A stretch of DNA of 64,000 bases from NCBI GenBank assembly GCA_037893245.1, contig JBAIAA010000884.1:248001-312000 (forward strand). The letters run 5' to 3'. Below the pieces are notes generated by a model. That model was not told the origin of the DNA. It worked only from the letters and a program-made list of their open reading frames with translations, and made no database searches. Below are positions 1 through 14,748 of the stretch, piece after piece. Position 1 is the first letter of the stretch, and each line of letters starts with the position of its first letter. Position numbers and translations under genes: made by a program. Source of the stretch: Crossaster papposus. Taxonomy: Eukaryota; Echinodermata; Asteroidea; Velatida; Solasteridae.

Positions 1-606
1 TGAATACCGTGGATTCTATCCAGCTTAGCTATTAGGTCAGGCCGGTAGGATTGGGTCGATGGGGTTATGAAAACCATGGATTCTATCAAGCTTAGCTATT
101 AGGTCAGGCCGATAGGATTGGGTCGATTGGGATTTTCCATGGATTCTATCCAGCTTAGCTATTAGGTCAGGCCGGTAGGATTGGGTCGATGGGAATATAA
201 ATACCTTGGATTCTATCCAACTTAGCTAAGGTCAGGCCGATAGGACTGGGTCGATGGGAATATAATACCTTGGATTCTATCAAGCTTAGCTAACAGATCA
301 AGCCGATAGGATTGGGTTGGGTGGCTTGTGTGTAAAGCCTTTGCCTCCAAGTAAGGTTCATAATGTACATATTGAAAGTTTCGTTCACTGTTTGTGTAGA
401 TTTGCTAAACTATACATTTTGGGAAACGTTAGGAAATACTCAACATAAAAACCAATGTTTACATTTGTTTTTAGGTTCTTTTGAAAAAATGGTTCCTTAA
501 TGTGACGTGACACATGAAAAGTCATTGGGTGTCACTTGCATCCTTCGCAATTCAGCACACCAGCTGCGAGTAAGGATGATTAGCCTCCCCAATTATTATT
601 ATTATA
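1..606. repeat. Representative 606-bp satellite unit with five subrepeats and a spacer
   Basis: Subrepeat starts, marked by the CC before GTGG, ATGG or TTGG, fall at about 7, 74, 137, 204 and 268, giving spacings of 67, 63, 67 and 64 bp. The fifth subrepeat runs into the spacer at GGGTTGGGTGGCTTG. The spacer (about 325-606) is single-copy within the unit. It carries a CRE-like TGACGTGA and a short stem: GTGACAC at 507-513 pairs with GTGTCAC at 529-535. The same stem is present in nearly all units. The spacer ends in an (ATT)n run of slightly variable length, which accounts for the 609-bp units. Confidence 0.9.
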
Positions 607-3600
607 TGAATACCGTGGATTCTATCCAGCTTAGCTATTAGGTCAGGCCGGTAGGATTGGGTCGATGGGGTTATGAAAACCATGGATTCTATCAAGCTTA
701 GCTACCTATTAGGTCAGGCCGATAGGATTGGGTCGATTGGGATTTTCCATGGATTCTATCCAGCTTAGCTATTAGGTCAGGCCGGTAGGATTGGGTCGAT
801 GGGAATATAAATACCTTGGATTCTATCCAACTTAGCTAAGGTCAGGCCGATAGGACTGGGTCGATGGGAATATAATACCTTGGATTCTATCAAGCTTAGC
901 TAACAGATCAAGCCGATAGGATTGGGTTGGGTGGCTTGTGTGTAAAGCCTTTGCCTCCAAGTAAGGTTCATAATGTACATATTGAAAGTTTCGTTCACTG
1001 TTTGTGTAGATTTGCTAAACTATACATTTTTGGAAACGTTAGGAAATACTCAACATAAAAACCAATGTTTACATTTGTTTTTAGGTTCTTTTGAAAAAAT
1101 GGTTCTTTAATGTGACGTGACACATGAAAAGTCATTGGGTGTCACTTGCATCCTTCGCAATTCAGCACACCAGCTGCGAGTAAGGATGATTAGCCTCCCC
1201 AATTATTATTATTATATGAATACCGTGGATTCTATCCAGCTTAGCTATTAGGTCAGGCCGGTAGGATTGGGTCGATGGGGTTATGAAAACCATGGATTCT
1301 ATCAAGCTTAGCTATTAGGTCAGGCCGATAGGATTGGGTCGATTGGGATTTTCCATGGATTCTATCCAGCTTAGCTATTAGGTCAGGCCGGTAGGATTGG
1401 GTCGATGGGAATATAAATACCTTGGATTCTATCCAACTTAGCTAAGGTCAGGCCGATAGGACTGGGTCGATGGGAATATAATACCTTGGATTCTATCAAG
1501 CTTAGCTAACAGATCAAGCCGATAGGATTGGGTTGGGTGGCTTGTGTGTAAAGCCTTTGCCTCCAAGTAAGGTTCATAATGTACATATTGAAAGTTTCGT
1601 TCACTGTTTGTGTAGATTTGCTAAACTATACATTTTTGGAAACGTTAGGAAATACTCAACATAAAAACCAATGTTTACATTTGTTTTTAGGTTCTTTTGA
1701 AAAAATGGTTCTTTAATGTGACGTGACACATGAAAAGTCATTGGGTGTCACTTGCATCCTTCGCAATTCAGCACACCAGCTGCGAGTAAGGATGATTAGC
1801 CTCCCCAATTATTATTATTATATGAATACCGTGGATTCTATCCAGCTTAGCTATTAGGTCAGGCCGGTAGGATTGGGTCGATGGGGTTATGAAAACCATG
1901 GATTCTATCAAGCTTAGCTATTAGGTCAGGCCGATAGGATTGGGTCGATTGGGATTTTCCATGGATTCTATCCAGCTTAGCTATTAGGTCAGGCCGGTAG
2001 GATTGGGTCGATGGGAATATAAATACCTTGGATTCTATCCAACTTAGCTAAGGTCAGGCCGATAGGACTGGGTCGATGGGAATATAATACCTTGGATTCT
2101 ATCAAGCTTAGCTAACAGATCAAGCCGATAGGATTGGGTTGGGTGGCTTGTGTGTAAAGCCTTTGCCTCCAAGTAAGGTTCATAATGTACATATTGAAAG
2201 TTTCGTTCACTGTTTGTGTAGATTTGCTAAACTATACATTTTTGGAAACGTTAGGAAATACTCAACATAAAAACCAATGTTTACATTTGTTTTTAGGTTC
2301 TTTTGAAAAAATGGTTCTTTAATGTGACGTGACACATGAAAAGTCATTGGGTGTCACTTGCATCCTTCGCAATTCAGCACACCAGCTGCGAGTAAGGATG
2401 ATTAGCCTCCCCAATTATTATTATTATATGAATACCGTGGATTCTATCCAGCTTAGCTATTAGGTCAGGCCGGTAGGATTGGGTCGATGGGGTTATGAAA
2501 ACCATGGATTCTATCAAGCTTAGCTATTAGGTCAGGCCGATAGGATTGGGTCGATTGGGATTTTCCATGGATTCTATCCAGCTTAGCTATTAGGTCAGGC
2601 CGGTAGGATTGGGTCGATGGGAATATAAATACCTTGGATTCTATCCAACTTAGCTAAGGTCAGGCCGATAGGACTGGGTCGATGGGAATATAATACCTTG
2701 GATTCTATCAAGCTTAGCTAACAGATCAAGCCGATAGGATTGGGTTGGGTGGCTTGTGTGTAAAGCCTTTGCCTCCAAGTAAGGTTCATAATGTACATAT
2801 TGAAAGTTTCGTTCACTGTTTGTGTAGATTTGCTAAACTATACATTTTTGGAAACGTTAGGAAATACTCAACATAAAAACCAATGTTTACATTTGTTTTT
2901 AGGTTCTTTTGAAAAAATGGTTCTTTAATGTGACGTGACACATGAAAAGTCATTGGGTGTCACTTGCATCCTTCGCAATTCAGCACACCAGCTGCGAGTA
3001 AGGATGATTAGCCTCCCCAATTATTATTATTATATGAATACCGTGGATTCTATCCAGCTTAGCTATTAGGTCAGGCCGGTAGGATTGGGTCGATGGGGTT
3101 ATGAAAACCATGGATTCTATCAAGCTTAGCTATTAGGTCAGGCCGATAGGATTGGGTCGATTGGGATTTTCCATGGATTCTATCCAGCTTAGCTATTAGG
3201 TCAGGCCGGTAGGATTGGGTCGATGGGAATATAAATACCTTGGATTCTATCCAACTTAGCTAAGGTCAGGCCGATAGGACTGGGTCGATGGGAATATAAT
3301 ACCTTGGATTCTATCAAGCTTAGCTAACAGATCAAGCCGATAGGATTGGGTTGGGTGGCTTGTGTGTAAAGCCTTTGCCTCCAAGTAAGGTTCATAATGT
3401 ACATATTGAAAGTTTCGTTCACTGTTTGTGTAGATTTGCTAAACTATACATTTTTGGAAACGTTAGGAAATACTCAACATAAAAACCAATGTTTACATTT
3501 GTTTTTAGGTTCTTTTGAAAAAATGGTTCTTTAATGTGACGTGACACATGAAAAGTCATTGGGTGTCACTTGCATCCTTCGCAATTCAGCACACCAGCTG

Positions 3601-6600
3601 CGAGTAAGGATGATTAGCCTCCCCAATTATTATTATTATATGAATACCGTGGATTCTATCCAGCTTAGCTCTTAGGTCAGGCCGGTAGGATTGGGTCGAT
3701 GGGGTTATGAAAACCATGGATTCTATCAAGCTTAGCTATTAGGTCAGGCCGATAGGATTGGGTCGATTGGGATTTTCCATGGATTCTATCCAGCTTAGCT
3801 ATTAGGTCAGGCCGGTAGGATTGGGTCGATGGGAATATAAATACCTTGGATTCTATCCAACTTAGCTAAGGTCAGGCCGATAGGACTGGGTCGATGGGAA
3901 TATAATACCTTGGATTCTATCAAGCTTAGCTAACAGATCAAGCCGATAGGATTGGGTTGGGTGGCTTGTGTGTAAAGCCTTTGCCTCCAAGTAAGGTTCA
4001 TAATGTACATATTGAAAGTTTCGTTCACTGTTTGTGTAGATTTGCTAAACTATACATTTTTGGAAACGTTAGGAAATACTCAACATAAAAACCAATGTTT
4101 ACATTTGTTTTTAGGTTCTTTTGAAAAAATGGTTCTTTAATGTGACGTGACACATGAAAAGTCATTGGGTGTCACTTGCATCCTTCGCAATTCAGCACAC
4201 CAGCTGCGAGTAAGGATGATTAGCCTCCCCAATTATTATTATTATATGAATACCGTGGATTCTATCCAGCTTAGCTATTAGGTCAGGCCGGTAGGATTGG
4301 GTCGATGGGGTTATGAAAACCATGGATTCTATCAAGCTTAGCTATTAGGTCAGGCCGATAGGATTGGGTCGATTGGGATTTTCCATGGATTCTATCCAGC
4401 TTAGCTATTAGGTCAGGCCGGTAGGATTGGGTCGATGGGAATATAAATACCTTGGATTCTATCCAACTTAGCTAAGGTCAGGCCGATAGGACTGGGTCGA
4501 TGGGAATATAATACCTTGGATTCTATCAAGCTTAGCTAACAGATCAAGCCGATAGGATTGGGTTGGGTGGCTTGTGTGTAAAGCCTTTGCCTCCAAGTAA
4601 GGTTCATAATGTACATATTGAAAGTTTCGTTCACTGTTTGTGTAGATTTGCTAAACTATACATTTTTGGAAACGTTAGGAAATACTAAACATAAAAACCA
4701 ATGTTTACATTTGTTTTTAGGTTCTTTTGAAAAAATGGTTCTTTAATGTGACGTGACACATGAAAAGTCATTGGGTGTCACTTGCATCCTTCGCAATTCA
4801 GCACACCAGCTGCGAGTAAGGATGATTAGCCTCCCCAATTATTATTATTATATGAATACCGTGGATTCTATCCAGCTTAGCTATTAGGTCAGGCCGGTAG
4901 GATTGGGTCGATGGGGTTATGAAAACCATGGATTCTATCAAGCTTAGCTATTAGGTCAGGCCGATAGGATTGGGTCGATTGGGATTTTCCATGGATTCTA
5001 TCCAGCTTAGCTATTAGGTCAGGCCGGTAGGATTGGGTCGATGGGAATATAAATACCTTGGATTCTATCCAACTTAGCTAAGGTCAGGCCGATAGGACTG
5101 GGTCGATGGGAATATAATACCTTGGATTCTATCAAGCTTAGCTAACAGATCAAGCCGATAGGATTGGGTTGGGTGGCTTGTGTGTAAAGCCTTTGCCTCC
5201 AAGTAAGGTTCATAATGTACATATTGAAAGTTTCGTTCACTGTTTGTGTAGATTTGCTAAACTATACATTTTTGGAAACGTTAGGAAATACTCAACATAA
5301 AAACCAATGTTTACATTTGTTTTTAGGTTCTTTTGAAAAAATGGTTCTTTAATGTGACGTGACACATGAAAAGTCATTGGGTGTCACTTGCATCCTTCGC
5401 AATTCAGCACACCAGCTGCGAGTAAGGATGATTAGCCTCCCCAATTATTATTATTATTATATGAATACCGTGGATTCTATCCAGCTTAGCTATTAGGTCA
5501 GGCCGGTAGGATTGGGTCGATGGGGTTATGAAAACCATGGATTCTATCAAGCTTAGCTATTAGGTCAGGCCGATAGGATTGGGTCGATTGGGATTTTCCA
5601 TGGATTCTATCCAGCTTAGCTATTAGGTCAGGCCGGTAGGATTGGGTCGATGGGAATATAAATACCTTGGATTCTATCCAACTTAGCTAAGGTCAGGCCG
5701 ATAGGACTGGGTCGATGGGAATATAATACCTTGGATTCTATCAAGCTTAGCTAACAGATCAAGCCGATAGGATTGGGTTGGGTGGCTTGTGTGTAAAGCC
5801 TTTGCCTCCAAGTAAGGTTCATAATGTACATATTGAAAGTTTTGTTCACTGTTTGTGTAGATTTGCTAAACTATACATTTTTGGAAACGTTAGGAAATAC
5901 TCAACATAAAAACCAATGTTTACATTTGTTTTTAGGTTCTTTTGAAAAAATGGTTCTTTAATGTGACGTGACACATGAAAAGTCATTGGGTGTCACTTGC
6001 ATCCTTCGCAATTCAGCACACCAGCTGCGAGTAAGGATGATTAGCCTCCCCAATTATTATTATTATATGAATACCGTGGATTCTATCCAGCTTAGCTATT
6101 AGGTCAGGCCGGTAGGATTGGGTCGATGGGGTTATGAAAACCATGGATTCTATCAAGCTTAGCTATTAGGTCAGGCCGATAGGATTGGGTCGATTGGGAT
6201 TTTCCATGGATTCTATCCAGCTTAGCTATTAGGTCAGGCCGGTAGGATTGGGTCGATGGGAATATAAATACCTTGGATTCTATCCAACTTAGCTAAGGTC
6301 AGGCCGATAGGACTGGGTCGATGGGAATATAATACCTTGGATTCTATCAAGCTTAGCTAACAGATCAAGCCGATAGGATTGGGTTGGGTGGCTTGTGTGT
6401 AAAGCCTTTGCCTCCAAGTAAGGTTCATAATGTACATATTGAAAGTTTCGTTCACTGTTTGTGTAGATTTGCTAAACTATACATTTTTGGAAACGTTAGG
6501 AAATACTCAACATAAAAACCAATGTTTACATTTGTTTTTAGGTTCTTTTGAAAAAATGGTTCTTTAATGTGACGTGACACATGAAAAGTCATTGGGTGTC

Positions 6601-9600
6601 ACTTGCATCCTTCGCAATTCAGCACACCAGCTGCGAGTAAGGATGATTAGCCTCCCCAATTATTATTATTATATGAATACCGTGGATTCTATCCAGCTTA
6701 GCTATTAGGTCAGGCCGGTAGGATTGGGTCGATGGGGTTATGAAAACCATGGATTCTATCAAGCTTAGCTATTAGGTCAGGCCGATAGGATTGGGTCGAT
6801 TGGGATTTTCCATGGATTCTATCCAGCTTAGCTATTAGGTCAGGCCGGTAGGATTGGGTCGATGGGAATATAAATACCTTGGATTCTATCCAACTTAGCT
6901 AAGGTCAGGCCGATAGGACTGGGTCGATGGGAATATAATACCTTGGATTCTATCAAGCTTAGCTAACAGATCAAGCCGATAGGATTGGGTTGGGTGGCTT
7001 GTGTGTAAAGCCTTTGCCTCCAAGTAAGGTTCATAATGTACATATTGAAAGTTTCGTTCACTGTTTGTGTAGATTTGCTAAACTATACATTTTTGGAAAC
7101 GTTAGGAAATACTCAACATAAAAACCAATGTTTACATTTGTTTTTAGGTTCTTTTGAAAAAATGGTTCTTTAATGTGACGTGACACATGAAAAGTCATTG
7201 GGTGTCACTTGCATCCTTCGCAATTCAGCACACCAGCTGCGAGTAAGGATGATTAGCCTCCCCAATTATTATTATTATTATATGAATACCGTGGATTCTA
7301 TCCAGCTTAGCTATTAGGTCAGGCCGGTAGGATTGGGTCGATGGGGTTATGAAAACCATGGATTCTATCAAGCTTAGCTATTAGGTCAGGCCGATAGGAT
7401 TGGGTCGATTGGGATTTTCCATGGATTCTATCCAGCTTAGCTATTAGGTCAGGCCGGTAGGATTGGGTCGATGGGAATATAAATACCTTGGATTCTATCC
7501 AACTTAGCTAAGGTCAGGCCGATAGGACTGGGTCGATGGGAATATAATACCTTGGATTCTATCAAGCTTAGCTAACAGATCAAGCCGATAGGATTGGGTT
7601 GGGTGGCTTGTGTGTAAAGCCTTTGCCTCCAAGTAAGGTTCATAATGTACATATTGAAAGTTTTGTTCACTGTTTGTGTAGATTTGCTAAACTATACATT
7701 TTTGGAAACGTTAGGAAATACTCAACATAAAAACCAATGTTTACATTTGTTTTTAGGTTCTTTTGAAAAAATGGTTCTTTAATGTGACGTGACACATGAA
7801 AAGTCATTGGGTGTCACTTGCATCCTTCGCAATTCAGCACACCAGCTGCGAGTAAGGATGATTAGCCTCCCCAATTATTATTATTATATGAATACCGTGG
7901 ATTCTATCCAGCTTAGCTATTAGGTCAGGCCGGTAGGATTGGGTCGATGGGGTTATGAAAACCATGGATTCTATCAAGCTTAGCTATTAGGTCAGGCCGA
8001 TAGGATTGGGTCGATTGGGATTTTCCATGGATTCTATCCAGCTTAGCTATTAGGTCAGGCCGGTAGGATTGGGTCGATGGGAATATAAATACCTTGGATT
8101 CTATCCAACTTAGCTAAGGTCAGGCCGATAGGACTGGGTCGATGGGAATATAATACCTTGGATTCTATCAAGCTTAGCTAACAGATCAAGCCGATAGGAT
8201 TGGGTTGGGTGGCTTGTGTGTAAAGCCTTTGCCTCCAAGTAAGGTTCATAATGTACATATTGAAAGTTTCGTTCACTGTTTGTGTAGATTTGCTAAACTA
8301 TACATTTTTGGAAACGTTAGGAAATACTCAACATAAAAACCAATGTTTACATTTGTTTTTAGGTTCTTTTGAAAAAATGGTTCTTTAATGTGACGTGACA
8401 CATGAAAAGTCATTGGGTGTCACTTGCATCCTTCGCAATTCAGCACACCAGCTGCGAGTAAGGATGATTAGCCTCCCCAATTATTATTATTATATGAATA
8501 CCGTGGATTCTATCCAGCTTAGCTATTAGGTCAGGCCGGTAGGATTGGGTCGATGGGGTTATAAAAACCATGGATTCTATCAAGCTTAGCTATTAGGTCA
8601 GGCCGATAGGATTGGGTCGATTGGGATTTTCCATGGATTCTATCCAGCTTAGCTATTAGGTCAGGCCGGTAGGATTGGGTCGATGGAAATATAAATACCT
8701 TGGATTCTATCCAACTTAGCTAAGGTCAGGCCGATAGGACTGGGTCGATGGGAATATAATACCTTGGATTCTATCAAGCTTAGCTAACAGATCAAGCCGA
8801 TAGGATTGGGTTGGGTGGCTTGTGTGTAAAGCCTTTGCCTCCAAGTAAGGTTCATAATGTACATATTGAAAGTTTCGTTCACTGTTTGTGTAGATTTGCT
8901 AAACTATACATTTTTGGAAACGTTAGGAAATACTCAACATAAAAACCAATGTTTACATTTGTTTTTAGGTTCTTTTGAAAAAATGGTTCTTTAATGTGAC
9001 GTGACACATGAAAAGTCATTGGGTGTCACTTGCATCCTTCGCAATTCAGCACACCAGCTGCGAGTAAGGATGATTAGCCTCCCCAATTATTATTATTATA
9101 TGAATACCGTGGATTCTATCCAGCTTAGCTATTAGGTCAGGCCGGTAGGATTGGGTCGATGGGGTTATGAAAACCATGGATTCTATCAAGCTTAGCTATT
9201 AGGTCAGGCCGATAGGATTGGGTCGATTGGGATTTTCCATGGATTCTATCCAGCTTAGCTATTAGGTCAGGCCGGTAGGATTGGGTCGATGGGAATATAA
9301 ATACCTTGGATTCTATCCAACTTAGCTAAGGTCAGGCCGATAGGACTGGGTCGATGGGAATATAATACCTTGGATTCTATCAAGCTTAGCTAACAGATCA
9401 AGCCGATAGGATTGGGTTGGGTGGCTTGTGTGTAAAGCCTTTGCCTCCAAGTAAGGTTCATAATGTACATATTGAAAGTTTCGTTCACTGTTTGTGTAGA
9501 TTTGCTAAACTATACATTTTTGGAAACGTTAGGAAATACTCAACATAAAAACCAATGTTTACATTTGTTTTTAGGTTCTTTTGAAAAAATGGTTCTTTAA

Positions 9601-12130
9601 TGTGACGTGACACATGAAAAGTCATTGGGTGTCACTTGCATCCTTCGCAATTCAGCACACCAGCTGCGAGTAAGGATGATTAGCCTCCCCAATTATTATT
9701 ATTATATGAATACCGTGGATTCTATCCAGCTTAGCTATTAGGTCAGGCCGGTAGGATTGGGTCGATGGGGTTATGAAAACCATGGATTCTATCAAGCTTA
9801 GCTATTAGGTCAGGCCGATAGGATTGGGTCGATTGGGATTTTCCATGGATTCTATCCAGCTTAGCTATTAGGTCAGGCCGGTAGGATTGGGTCGATGGGA
9901 ATATAAATACCTTGGATTCTATCCAACTTAGCTAAGGTCAGGCCGATAGGACTGGGTCGATGGGAATATAATACCTTGGATTCTATCAAGCTTAGCTAAC
10001 AGATCAAGCCGATAGGATTGGGTTGGGTGGCTTGTGTGTAAAGCCTTTGCCTCCAAGTAAGGTTCATAATGTACATATTGAAAGTTTCGTTCACTGTTTG
10101 TGTAGATTTGCTAAACTATACATTTTTGGAAACGTTAGGAAATACTCAACATAAAAACCAATGTTTACATTTGTTTTTAGGTTCTTTTGAAAAAATGGTT
10201 CTTTAATGTGACGTGACACATGAAGTCATTGGGTGTCACTTGCATCCTTCGCAATTCAGCACACCAGCTGCGAGTAAGGATGATTAGCCTCCCCAATTAT
10301 TATTATTATATGAATACCGTGGATTCTATCCAGCTAAGCTATTAGGTCAGGCCGGTAGGATTGGGTCGATGGGGTTATGAAAACCATGGATTCTATCAAG
10401 CTTAGCTATTAGGTCAGGCCGATAGGATTGGGTCGATTGGGATTTTCCATGGATTCTATCCAGCTTAGCCATTAGGTCAGGCCGGTAGGATTGGGTCGAT
10501 GGGAATATAAATACCTTGGATTCTATCCAACTTAGCTAAGGTCAGGCCGATAGGACTGGGTCGATGGGAATATAATACCTTGGATTCTATCAAGCTTAGC
10601 TAACAGATCAAGCCGATAGGATTGGGTTGGGTGGCTTGTGTGTAAAGCCTTTGCCTCCAAGTAAGGTTCATAATGTACATATTGAAAGTTTCGTTCACTG
10701 TTTGTGTAGATTTGCTAAACTATACATTTTTGGAAACGTTAGGAAATACTCAACATAAAAACCAATGTTTACATTTGTTTTTAGGTTCTTTTGAAAAAAT
10801 GGTTCTTTAATGTGACGTGACACATGAAAAGTCATTGGGTGTCACTTGCATCCTTCGCAATTCAGCACACCAGCTGCGAGTAAGGATGATTAGCCTCCCC
10901 AATTATTATTATTATATGAATACCGTGGATTCTATCCAGCTTAGCTATTAGGTCAGGCCGGTAGGATTGGGTCGATGGGGTTATGAAAACCATGGATTCT
11001 ATCAAGCTTAGCTATTAGGTCAGGCCGATAGGATTGGGTCGATTGGGATTTTCCATGGATTCTATCCAGCTTAGCTATTAGGTCAGGCCGGTAGGATTGG
11101 GTCGATGGGAATATAAATACCTTGGATTCTATCCAACTTAGCTAAGGTCAGGCCGATAGGACTGGGTCGATGGGAATATAATACCTTGGATTCTATCAAG
11201 CTTAGCTAACAGATCAAGCCGATAGGATTGGGTTGGGTGGCTTGTGTGTAAAGCCTTTGCCTCCAAGTAAGGTTCATAATGTACATATTGAAAGTTTCGT
11301 TCACTGTTTGTGTAGATTTGCTAAACTATACATTTTTGGAAACGTTAGGAAATACTCAACATAAAAACCAATGTTTACATTTGTTTTTAGGTTCTTTTGA
11401 AAAAATGGTTCTTTAATGTGACGTGACACATGAAAAGTCATTGGGTGTCACTTGCATCCTTCGCAATTCAGCACACCAGCTGCGAGTAAGGATGATTAGC
11501 CTCCCCAATTATTATTATTATATGAATACCGTGGATTCTATCCAGCTTAGCTATTAGGTCAGGCCGGTAGGATTGGGTCGATGGGGTTATGAAAACCATG
11601 GATTCTATCAAGCTTAGCTATTAGGTCAGGCCGATAGGATTGGGTCGATTGGGATTTTCCATGGATTCTATCCAGCTTAGCTATTAGGTCAGGCCGGTAG
11701 GATTGGGTCGATGGGAATATAAATACCTTGGATTCTATCCAACTTAGCTAAGGTCAGGCCGATAGGACTGGGTCGATGGGAATATAATACCTTGGATTCT
11801 ATCAAGCTTAGCTAACAGATCAAGCCGATAGGATTGGGTTGGGTGGCTTGTGTGTAAAGCCTTTGCCTCCAAGTAAGGTTCATAATGTACATATTGAAAG
11901 TTTCGTTCACTGTTTGTGTAGATTTGCTATAAACTATACATTTTTGGAAACGTTAGGAAATACTCAACATAAAAACCAATGTTTACATTTGTTTTTAGGT
12001 TCTTTTGAAAAAATGGTTCTTTAATGTGACGTGACACATGAAAAGTCATTGGGTGTCACTTGCATCCTTCGCAATTCAGCACACCAGCTGCGAGTAAGGA
12101 TGATTAGCCTCCCCAATTATTATTATTATA

Positions 12131-12931
12131 TGAATACCGTGGATTCTATCCAGCTTAGCTATTAGGTCAGGCCGGTAGGATTGGGTCGATGGGGTTATGA
12201 AAACCATGGATTCTATCAAGCTTAGCTATTAGGTCAGGCCGATAGGATTGGGTCGATTGGGATTTTCCATGGATTCTATCCAGCTTAGCTATTAGGTCAG
12301 GCCGGTAGGATTGGGTCGATGGGAATATAAATACCTTGGATTCTATCCAACTTAGCTAAGGTCAGGCCGATAGGACTGGGTCGATGGGGTTATGAAAACC
12401 ATGGATTCTATCAAGCTTAGCTATTAGGTCAGGCCGATAGGATTGGGTCGATTGGGATTTTCCATGGATTCTATCCAGCTTAGCTATTAGGTCAGGCCGG
12501 TAGGATTGGGTCGATGGGAATATAAATACCTTGGATTCTATCCAACTTAGCTAAGGTCAGGCCGATAGGACTGGGTCGATGGGAATATAATACCTTGGAT
12601 TCTATCAAGCTTAGCTAACAGATCAAGCCGATAGGATTGGGTTGGGTGGCTTGTGTGTAAAGCCTTTGCCTCCAAGTAAGGTTCATAATGTACATATTGA
12701 AAGTTTCGTTCACTGTTTGTGTAGATTTGCTAAACTATACATTTTTGGAAACGTTAGGAAATACTCAACATAAAAACCAATGTTTACATTTGTTTTTAGG
12801 TTCTTTTGAAAAAATGGTTCTTTAATGTGACGTGACACATGAAAAGTCATTGGGTGTCACTTGCATCCTTCGCAATTCAGCACACCAGCTGCGAGTAAGG
12901 ATGATTAGCCTCCCCAATTATTATTATTATA
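12131..12931. repeat. Expanded 801-bp satellite unit with extra subrepeats
   Basis: This unit is 195 bp longer than its neighbours. After the fourth subrepeat it returns to GATGGGGTTATGAAAACC, the start of the second subrepeat type, and repeats subrepeats two to four before going on to the spacer. This is the product expected from unequal exchange between subrepeats inside one higher-order unit. The flanking units are normal, so the event is private to one unit and later than array formation. Confidence 0.9.
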
Positions 12932-14748
12932 TGAATACCGTGGATTCTATCCAGCTTAGCTATTAGGTCAGGCCGGTAGGATTGGGTCGATGGGGTTATG
13001 AAAACCATGGATTCTATCAAGCTTAGCTATTAGGTCAGGTCGATAGGATTGGGTCGATTGGGATTTTCCATGGATTCTATCCAGCTTAGCTATTAGGTCA
13101 GGCCGGTAGGATTGGGTCGATGGGAATATAAATACCTTGGATTCTATCCAACTTAGCTAAGGTCAGGCCGATAGGACTGGGTCGATGGGAATATAATACC
13201 TTGGATTCTATCAAGCTTAGCTAACAGATCAAGCCGATAGGATTGGGTTGGGTGGCTTGTGTGTAAAGCCTTTGCCTCCAAGTAAGGTTCATAATGTACA
13301 TATTGAAAGTTTCGTTCACTGTTTGTGTAGATTTGCTAAACTATACATTTTTGGAAACGTTAGGAAATACTCAACATAAAAACCAATGTTTACATTTGTT
13401 TTTAGGTTCTTTTGAAAAAATGGTTCTTTAATGTGACGTGACACATGAAAAGTCATTGGGTGTCACTTGCATCCTTCGCAATTCAGCACACCAGCTGCGA
13501 GTAAGGATGATTAGCCTCCCCAATTATTATTATTATATGAATACCGTGGATTCTATCCAGCTTAGCTATTAGGTCAGGCCGGTAGGATTGGGTCGATGGG
13601 GTTATGAAAACCATGGATTCTATCAAGCTTAGCTATTAGGTCAGGCCGATAGGATTGGGTCGATTGGGATTTTCCATGGATTCTATCCAGCTTAGCTATT
13701 AGGTCAGGCCGGTAGGATTGGGTCGATGGGAATATAAATACCTTGGATTCTATCCAACTTAGCTAAGGTCAGGCCGATAGGACTGGGTCGATGGGAATAT
13801 AATACCTTGGATTCTATCAAGCTTAGCTAACAGATCAAGCCGATAGGATTGGGTTGGGTGGCTTGTGTGTAAAGCCTTTGCCTCCAAGTAAGGTTCATAA
13901 TGTACATATTGAAAGTTTCGTTCACTGTTTGTGTAGATTTGCTAAACTATACATTTTTGGAAACGTTAGGAAATACTCAACATAAAAACCAATGTTTACA
14001 TTTGTTTTTAGGTTCTTTTGAAAAAATGGTTCTTTAATGTGACGTGACACATGAAAAGTCATTGGGTGTCACTTGCATCCTTCGCAATTCAGCACACCAG
14101 CTGCGAGTAAGGATGATTAGCCTCCCCAATTATTATTATTATATGAATACCGTGGATTCTATCCAGCTTAGCTATTAGGTCAGGCCGGTAGGATTGGGTC
14201 GATGGGGTTATGAAAACCATGGATTCTATCAAGCTTAGCTATTAGGTCAGGCCGATAGGATTGGGTCGATTGGGATTTTCCATGGATTCTATCCAGCTTA
14301 GCTATTAGGTCAGGCCGGTAGGATTGGGTCGATGGGAATATAAATACCTTGGATTCTATCCAACTTAGCTAAGGTCAGGCCGATAGGACTGGGTCGATGG
14401 AAAATAATACCTTGGATTCTATCAAGCTTAGCTAACAGATCAAGCCGATAGGATTGGGTTGGGTGGCTTGTGTGTAAAGCCTTTGCCTCCAAGTAAGGTT
14501 CATAATGTACATATTGAAAGTTTCGTTCACTGTTTGTGTAGATTTGCTAAACTATACATTTTTGGAAACGTTAGGAAATACTCAACATAAAAACCAATGT
14601 TTACATTTGTTTTTAGGTTCTTTTGAAAAAATGGTTCTTTAATGTGACGTGACACATGAAAAGTCATTGGGTGTCACTTGCATCCTTCGCAATTCAGCAC
14701 ACCAGCTGCGAGTAAGGATGATTAGCCTCCCCAATTATTATTATTATA

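Noticed and set aside
11839-12024. Plus-strand 61-codon open frame in one satellite unit
   Set aside because: It is open only because of a 2-base insertion private to that unit. No other unit keeps it, and it has no family similarity.
14310-14492. Minus-strand open frame of 60 codons in the satellite containing LAKLDRIQG twice
   Set aside because: It is a relic of the TRMO exon within the satellite, open only because of a few private substitutions. Neighbouring units have stops in the same place.
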